NCBI GenBank assembly: GCA_900754955.1
Contig: CAAEEV010000036.1
Span: 1-9,586, forward strand
DNA from: Eggerthellaceae bacterium
GTDB lineage: Bacteria > Actinomycetota > Coriobacteriia > Coriobacteriales > Eggerthellaceae
Direction: 5' to 3'
Length of the DNA: 9,586 bases
Shown: in pieces, positions 6,885 to 9,586 of the stretch
How the letters are laid out: the number at the start of each line of letters is the position of its first letter
How positions within the stretch are numbered: the first letter of the stretch is position 1
Made by a program: the position numbers and the translations under genes
Notes under the pieces: model-generated
Seen by the model: only the letters and a program-made list of their open reading frames with translations
What the model was told of the DNA's origin: nothing
Database searches by the model: none

Positions 6885-7934
6885 GTGGACGTGCGGCAGA
6901 ACAGAGACGCTTCGTTGAGCGGTGCACCCCTCGTGCTGTCTGTCGACGGCGGCGGCACGGCGACCGAAGCCTGGGTGGTCGACGTGAGCGGTGAGCCTGT
7001 GATCAGGCTGCTTGTGGGACCGCTCAGCGTCAAGTCGACGAGCGCGGAGGAGGTGCGCGGGGTGCTTGGCGAGCTGGCGCGTGCGCTGAGCGCGGCGAGC
7101 CTTTCCTTCGACGACTTCGCCCTGACGGTCTGGGGGCTCTCGGGACTCGATACCGCGCAGACGCACGCCGTGTACGAGAGGTTGCTCGACGATGCGGGCG
7201 TGCCGCGTGCGCGCTGTCTCATCGTCAACGATGCGGTGCTCCCCCTGTTCGCTGCGGGCTGCGAGACGGGTGTCGTCCTCGTGGCGGGAACGGGCAGCAT
7301 CGCGCTCAGCATCGACGGTGCAGGCACGGTACGGCGCGCCGGCGGCTGGGGGTACGCGGTGAGCGACGGGGGCTCGGGGTATTGGATCGGGCGTGCGGCG
7401 CTTGCCTACACGCTGCGGTGCGCCGACGGGATCGAACGCGATGACGGGCTGGCCGCCGCGGTCGCGCGGGCGTACGGCGCGCCATCGCCGGAAGCGCTCA
7501 AGCGCATCGCCGCCGACGGGCTCGACCCCGTTTCGATCGCGGTGGGAGCGCGCACGGTGCTCGAGCATGAGGGGTCTGAGGCAGCACGCGAGATCATGCG
7601 CGCCGCCGCCGGGCTACTCGCCGACCTCGTCACGGCCTGCGCGCCGGGAAAGGCGGAAGCGCCCAGTACGTGCGACCGCGCGCCGGTGCCGGTGATCCTT
7701 TCGGGCGGGTTGTTCACGAGCGTGACCTTCGAGAGCTTCGTGCGTGAAGCCGTGCTCACCCGCTGGCGGGAGCGGGGCTGCGCGGGTACGGCGGATGTGC
7801 AGCGCGTTGGGCAACCGCCCGTCTGGGGCGGCGCGGTCCTCGCTCGCCACGTACTTGCGGGGCGCCGTCCGTTCGATCGCTGGCTTGCCGGAGAGGTGTC
7901 CGTCGGCTGGGTCGAAGGCGAAGCGCGCCGCTGA
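6885..7934 (+). CDS. BadF/BadG/BcrA/BcrD-family ATPase, N-acetylglucosamine-kinase-like
   Basis: This is an ASKHA-fold ATPase. The P-loop-like phosphate motif DGGGTATE is at 21-28. GLSGLDT (84-90) and VNDA (114-117) are the sugar-kinase connect and acidic motifs, the aspartate D116 being the likely catalytic base. LVAGTGSIA (132-140) is the second phosphate motif. [17 protein letters not shown] (153-169) is typical of bacterial N-acetylglucosamine kinases, and LSGGLF (273-278) is the adenosine motif. The Fe-S-ligand cysteines of the 2-hydroxyacyl-CoA dehydratase activators in this family are not evident, so an amino-sugar kinase is the better guess; the exact substrate is unknown. The start is GTG 6885 with GAGGAAGG (6869-6876) 8 nt upstream, giving 349 residues. 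An in-frame ATG at 6849 has no ribosome binding site and overlaps a -10-like sequence. The gene stands alone, with no sugar transporter or isomerase nearby to fix a pathway. Confidence 0.85.
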   Translation: MDVRQNRDASLSGAPLVLSVDGGGTATEAWVVDVSGEPVIRLLVGPLSVKSTSAEEVRGVLGELARALSAASLSFDDFALTVWGLSGLDTAQTHAVYERLLDDAGVPRARCLIVNDAVLPLFAAGCETGVVLVAGTGSIALSIDGAGTVRRAGGWGYAVSDGGSGYWIGRAALAYTLRCADGIERDDGLAAAVARAYGAPSPEALKRIAADGLDPVSIAVGARTVLEHEGSEAAREIMRAAAGLLADLVTACAPGKAEAPSTCDRAPVPVILSGGLFTSVTFESFVREAVLTRWRERGCAGTADVQRVGQPPVWGGAVLARHVLAGRRPFDRWLAGEVSVGWVEGEARR

Positions 7935-7944
7935 TCAGGCGCGC
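7923..7944. terminator. Hairpin spanning the kinase stop codon between convergent genes
   Basis: GCGCGCC (7923-7929) and GGCGCGC (7938-7944) form a perfect 7-bp all-GC stem with an 8-nt loop that contains the kinase TGA. The NAT gene ends only 19 bp beyond on the other strand, so one element may serve both directions. It has no U-tract either way, so Rho-independent action is doubtful. Confidence 0.35.
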
Positions 7945-7953
7945 GACGATGCG

Positions 7954-8787
7954 CTACCAGTCGATCTCGATGTCGAACTCCTCGCACAGGATAGCGCGGA
8001 ATTGCTCCTCGTCCTCGATTTCGACGTTCTCCTTGCCTGCAGGGCCCACGCGCGTGAAGGTGTCGCTCGTAATGGACACGTTGCCGTCGGGCGTGCGGCG
8101 GTTCACCATGCGCCATTGCGTGAACACCGATTGCGGGCTCGTGGCGCAGAAGTGCATGAGCACGGCGTAGTCGGTGAGCTGCATGCGCTCGTCGAGAAAC
8201 GCGGTGACGGGTTCGGGCTTGCGTGCGGGCTCCCCTGCGGCACGCGCCGCCTCGAGGGCGTCGGTTCTTCCGAGGTAGTACAGGTTCCACCACGCTCCCT
8301 CTCCGCGTTCGATGCGGAATCGCTGTCCGTGGGAATCAATCTCAAGGCCGTCGACGAGCGGCACGGCGCACGGCGGCATCGGCCCGCCGTAGCCCACGTC
8401 GCAGAAGAAGCGCTCGCTGTCGATTTCAACGATGGTGGCACGATGGGTGAACGGATACACGTAACCGCGATTCTTGAGGCTGCGTCCCACGCACGGTGTG
8501 ACGTCGAAGCCGGTTTCCTTGAGCAGCGCGTAGAAGATGCCGTTGAGCTCGAAGCAGCATCCGCCGCGCTTGTTGCGAATCACCTTGTCGAACACGTCGG
8601 TAATGCCGAGCGAAGGGATCATGCGACGATCGTAGATGTCGAGGTTCTCGAAGGGGATGGCGCATTGGTGCGCGTAGATGATGCGGTCGAGCAGATCCTT
8701 GTCGAGCGGTCCGGCAGGCGTTTCCATGCCGAGCTTCGCGAAGTACAGATCGCGGTCGGGCAGCGGCTCATACAGCTCTTCGAACAT
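7954..8787 (-). CDS. Arylamine N-acetyltransferase (NAT)
   Basis: NAT transfers acetyl from acetyl-CoA to aromatic amines, hydrazines or related compounds in the cytoplasm through a cysteine acyl-enzyme. The triad is visible: C78 in RGGCCFELN (74-82), H115 in PFTHRATIV, and D130 in CDVGYGG, with spacings (37 and 15) like those in Salmonella NAT. IPFENLDI (44-51) is another family motif. The length of 277 residues is normal, ending in a beta-rich third domain. The ATG at 8785-8787 is preceded by GAGGGGGAA about 6 nt away. The frame is open about 70 codons further upstream, but those codons look non-coding and contain the predicted promoter. It stands alone, divergent from rpsT and convergent with the kinase. 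Candidate substrates include aminosalicylate-type drugs or host/plant arylamines (inference). Some NAT relatives instead act as amide synthases in biosynthetic clusters, but no such cluster is here. Confidence 0.93.
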   Translation of the reverse strand: MFEELYEPLPDRDLYFAKLGMETPAGPLDKDLLDRIIYAHQCAIPFENLDIYDRRMIPSLGITDVFDKVIRNKRGGCCFELNGIFYALLKETGFDVTPCVGRSLKNRGYVYPFTHRATIVEIDSERFFCDVGYGGPMPPCAVPLVDGLEIDSHGQRFRIERGEGAWWNLYYLGRTDALEAARAAGEPARKPEPVTAFLDERMQLTDYAVLMHFCATSPQSVFTQWRMVNRRTPDGNVSITSDTFTRVGPAGKENVEIEDEEQFRAILCEEFDIEIDW

Positions 8788-8852
8788 GCGGTTCCCCCTC
8801 GTTTGCAGTAACAGTGACGCGGTGCGGTACCACGAACGCGCGCTGCGTCTCG

Positions 8853-8878
8853 GTTGCGTCAGGCAACGCACCATTGTA
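8853..8878 (-). promoter_or_regulatory. NAT promoter candidate with inverted repeat at the start point
   Basis: On the minus strand TACAAT (8878-8873) matches TATAAT at 5 of 6 positions, with no good -35. Transcription would begin near 8866, inside the inverted repeat GTTGC-CTGAC-GCAAC (8853-8867), and leave a leader of about 80 nt. The repeat could be an operator or a 5'-end hairpin. Confidence 0.4.
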
Positions 8879-8960
8879 CAACTCCCCCTCCATTTCATCC
8901 CCACAATTCGACGTGTTAAGGCTGTTTGGGAAAGTTTGTCTGGATTCGCATCGGTGAGTC

Positions 8961-8969
8961 TGGTATGCT
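8961..8969 (+). promoter_or_regulatory. rpsT promoter, TGN-extended -10
   Basis: TGGTATGCT gives a TGN extension and TATGCT (4 of 6 to TATAAT). A partial -35, TGGATT (8941-8946), sits at the ideal 17-nt spacing. Transcription would start near 8976, so the mRNA would carry a leader of about 240 nt. Confidence 0.55.
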
Positions 8970-8981
8970 TGCAGATCGTGT

Positions 8982-9058
8982 CCAGCGATACGCGCACGTG
9001 ACCGTTTAAGGTTCGTGTTTGCAGACGTGGCTGCGCTTAGACTTTACGCAATCGCTGG
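8982..9058 (+). ncRNA. Candidate structured leader RNA of rpsT: three-way junction
   Basis: An outer helix pairs CCAGCGAT (8982-8989) with ATCGCTGG (9051-9058), all 8 pairs Watson-Crick. After a small internal loop it continues as GCG (8992-8994) with CGC (9047-9049). Inside, one hairpin pairs CACG-GACC (8995-9003, one bulged U at 8999) with GGTTCGTG (9010-9017) around a GUUUAA loop. A second pairs GCAG (9021-9024) with CTGC (9031-9034) around a 6-nt loop. The fold begins about 6 nt after the predicted transcription start. Ribosomal protein genes are often controlled by such leaders binding their own product, so S20 autoregulation is the first hypothesis. It is not a tRNA: there is no 7-bp acceptor stem, anticodon arm or T-loop. 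It was found by eye, without covariation support. Confidence 0.5.
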
Positions 9059-9101
9059 TGACCGAACGGTCAAGAGGCGGAAAAATCCCGACTGCCTTCT
9101 G

Positions 9102-9135
9102 CGCAACGCGCTGCGCGCCTTGCGTTCTGTTCTGT
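9102..9135 (+). terminator. Terminator-like hairpin inside the rpsT leader
   Basis: CGCAA (9102-9106) pairs with TTGCG (9120-9124). After one C-C mismatch, GCGC (9108-9111) pairs with GCGC (9115-9118) around a 3-nt loop. The U-rich tail TTCTGTTCTGT (9125-9135) follows at once. It lies about 90 bp before the S20 start codon and downstream of the three-way junction, so it could work as an attenuator. TGCGC at 9032-9036, part of the junction, could alternatively pair with GCGCA at 9101-9105 and open the hairpin. Confidence 0.45.
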
Positions 9136-9155
9136 CGCCTGCTTTTTGTCCTGCC

Positions 9156-9202
9156 AGCCGCTCGTCGCCCGACATGAAAACGAGATGCTACGAGCCAAGG
9201 CT
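9156..9202 (+). promoter_or_regulatory. Stem just upstream of the rpsT ribosome binding site
   Basis: AGCCGCTCGT (9156-9165) pairs with ACGAGC (9190-9195) and GGCT (9199-9202), a 10-bp stem with a 3-nt bulge. It ends 3 nt before AGGAGG (9206-9211), which is 4 nt from the ATG. CTCGT can also pair with a second ACGAG at 9180-9184, so two forms compete. A protein bound here could affect ribosome access. Confidence 0.4.
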
Positions 9203-9215
9203 TACAGGAGGAATC

Positions 9216-9586
9216 ATGGCGAACATCAAGTCTCAGAAGAAGCGCATCATCACCAACGAGAAGTCCCGCATGCGCAATCGTGCGGTCAAGTCCGAGCTCA
9301 AGACGGCGACCCGCCGCGTCAAGGACGCTGTGGCTGCCGGCGACGGCGCGACTGCCTACGCTGCTGCCCTCGCCGCGTGCCGCCTCATGGACAAGGCCGT
9401 GTCCAAGGGTGTCATCCACAAGAACCAGGCTGCCAACCGCAAGAGCGGCATCATGCGCATCGCCAACACCATCGTGACCGATGCCGATCGCGCCGCGTAC
9501 GTGAAGCCGGAGCCCAAGGAGCAGAAGACCGGTTCCAAGAAGGCTGAGAAGAAGGCCGCCCGCCTCGCCGCCTACGAGACGAAGAA
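9216..9586 (+). CDS. rpsT: 30S ribosomal protein S20 with extended C-terminal tail (3' end cut by window edge)
   Basis: S20 is a three-helix primary binder of 16S rRNA in the small subunit body. It begins [10 protein letters not shown] and has the family pattern through [17 protein letters not shown], then [21 protein letters not shown] (59-79), where GxIHKNxAxxxK is the signature. The core matches the usual ~87 residues, ending near IVTD. The frame then stays open for at least 36 more residues to the edge, a tail dominated by K, E and A with prolines at 98 and 100. The stop codon is not in the window; 123 complete codons are visible. The ATG at 9216-9218 follows AGGAGG by 4 nt. It is the first gene downstream of an unusually long structured leader. 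In other bacteria rpsT sits near lepA, as here. Confidence 0.96.
   Translation, partial: MANIKSQKKRIITNEKSRMRNRAVKSELKTATRRVKDAVAAGDGATAYAAALAACRLMDKAVSKGVIHKNQAANRKSGIMRIANTIVTDADRAAYVKPEPKEQKTGSKKAEKKAARLAAYETK

Larger units (their letters stand above)
8788..9215. other. 428-bp divergent NAT/rpsT intergenic region without protein genes
   Basis: No convincing coding region is seen on either strand; frames open across it lack ribosome binding sites and are continuations of shadows of the flanking genes. It holds the NAT promoter candidate (8873-8878), the rpsT promoter (8961-8969) and a 240-nt rpsT leader with several stable secondary structures. It is visibly less GC-rich between 8870 and 8970 than the rest of the window. 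Confidence 0.8.

Noticed and set aside
6786..7568. Upstream in-frame extension of lepA to 862 residues
   Set aside because: Normal LepA starts at [10 protein letters not shown]; the extra 261 codons are antisense to the kinase and cross the divergent promoter.
3528..7934. MATE and kinase genes as a resistance or export cassette
   Set aside because: They are separated by lepA, lie in different transcription units and share no regulatory motif.
8788..8997. Upstream in-frame extension of NAT by about 70 codons
   Set aside because: The internal ATG at 8787 has a good ribosome binding site and gives the usual NAT length; the extension contains the promoter region and no conserved sequence.
8982..9058. 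The 77-nt three-way fold as a tRNA gene
   Set aside because: Length is similar to a tRNA, but there is no anticodon arm, T-loop or proper 7-bp acceptor with discriminator; the junction geometry is different.
9006..9419. 137-codon minus-strand frame opposite the rpsT leader and start
   Set aside because: It overlaps the well-supported rpsT gene, has no ribosome binding site that I can see, and no recognisable domain.
1..9586. Defence system, prophage, CRISPR array or biosynthetic cluster
   Set aside because: Every coding region is accounted for by housekeeping or single accessory enzymes; no repeats, integrase, nuclease or toxin-antitoxin signature was seen.

Overview
The window is GC-rich, high-coding-density bacterial chromosome. 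It carries bacterial housekeeping genes (hrcA, hemW, dusB, lepA, rpsT) with a CIRCE heat-shock operator. Base composition, short spacers and protein flavour suggest an actinobacterial gut anaerobe, most likely Coriobacteriia/Eggerthellaceae. This placement is inference; no rRNA or other taxonomic marker is present. There is no phage, insertion sequence, CRISPR array, tRNA or rRNA.

Layout. Positions 1-3398 hold a minus-strand operon read right to left: a 64-residue membrane protein, dusB (tRNA dihydrouridine synthase), hemW (radical-SAM haem chaperone) and hrcA (heat-shock repressor, cut by the left edge). hrcA has its own promoter overlapped by a CIRCE operator. A DinF-type MATE efflux protein reads the other way from 3528. 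It converges on lepA (elongation factor 4), with hairpins between them. lepA and a BadF/N-acetylglucosamine-kinase-type ATPase diverge from a 99-bp spacer with a perfectly palindromic -10 element. The kinase converges on an arylamine N-acetyltransferase (NAT) gene, with a 7-bp GC hairpin spanning the kinase stop. NAT and rpsT (ribosomal protein S20, cut by the right edge) diverge from the only gene-free stretch longer than 300 bp (8788-9215).

How it fits together. The order rpsT-lepA-hemW-hrcA is an old bacterial cluster, known from Bacillus as rpsT...lepA-hemW-hrcA-grpE-dnaK-dnaJ. Here it is interrupted by kinase+NAT between rpsT and lepA, and by MATE+small membrane protein+dusB between lepA and hemW. 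The core genes serve translation and protein quality control; the inserted genes look like small-molecule handling (acetylation, phosphorylation, export).

The part most likely to be undescribed is the rpsT leader. A TGN-extended -10 promoter would start a transcript about 240 nt before the S20 start codon. That RNA can fold into a three-way junction beginning about 6 nt after the predicted start, followed by a terminator-like hairpin with a U-rich tail and a long stem just upstream of the ribosome binding site. S20 itself carries a charged C-terminal tail well beyond the usual length. All structures were found by eye and have not been tested by folding software or by comparison with relatives.
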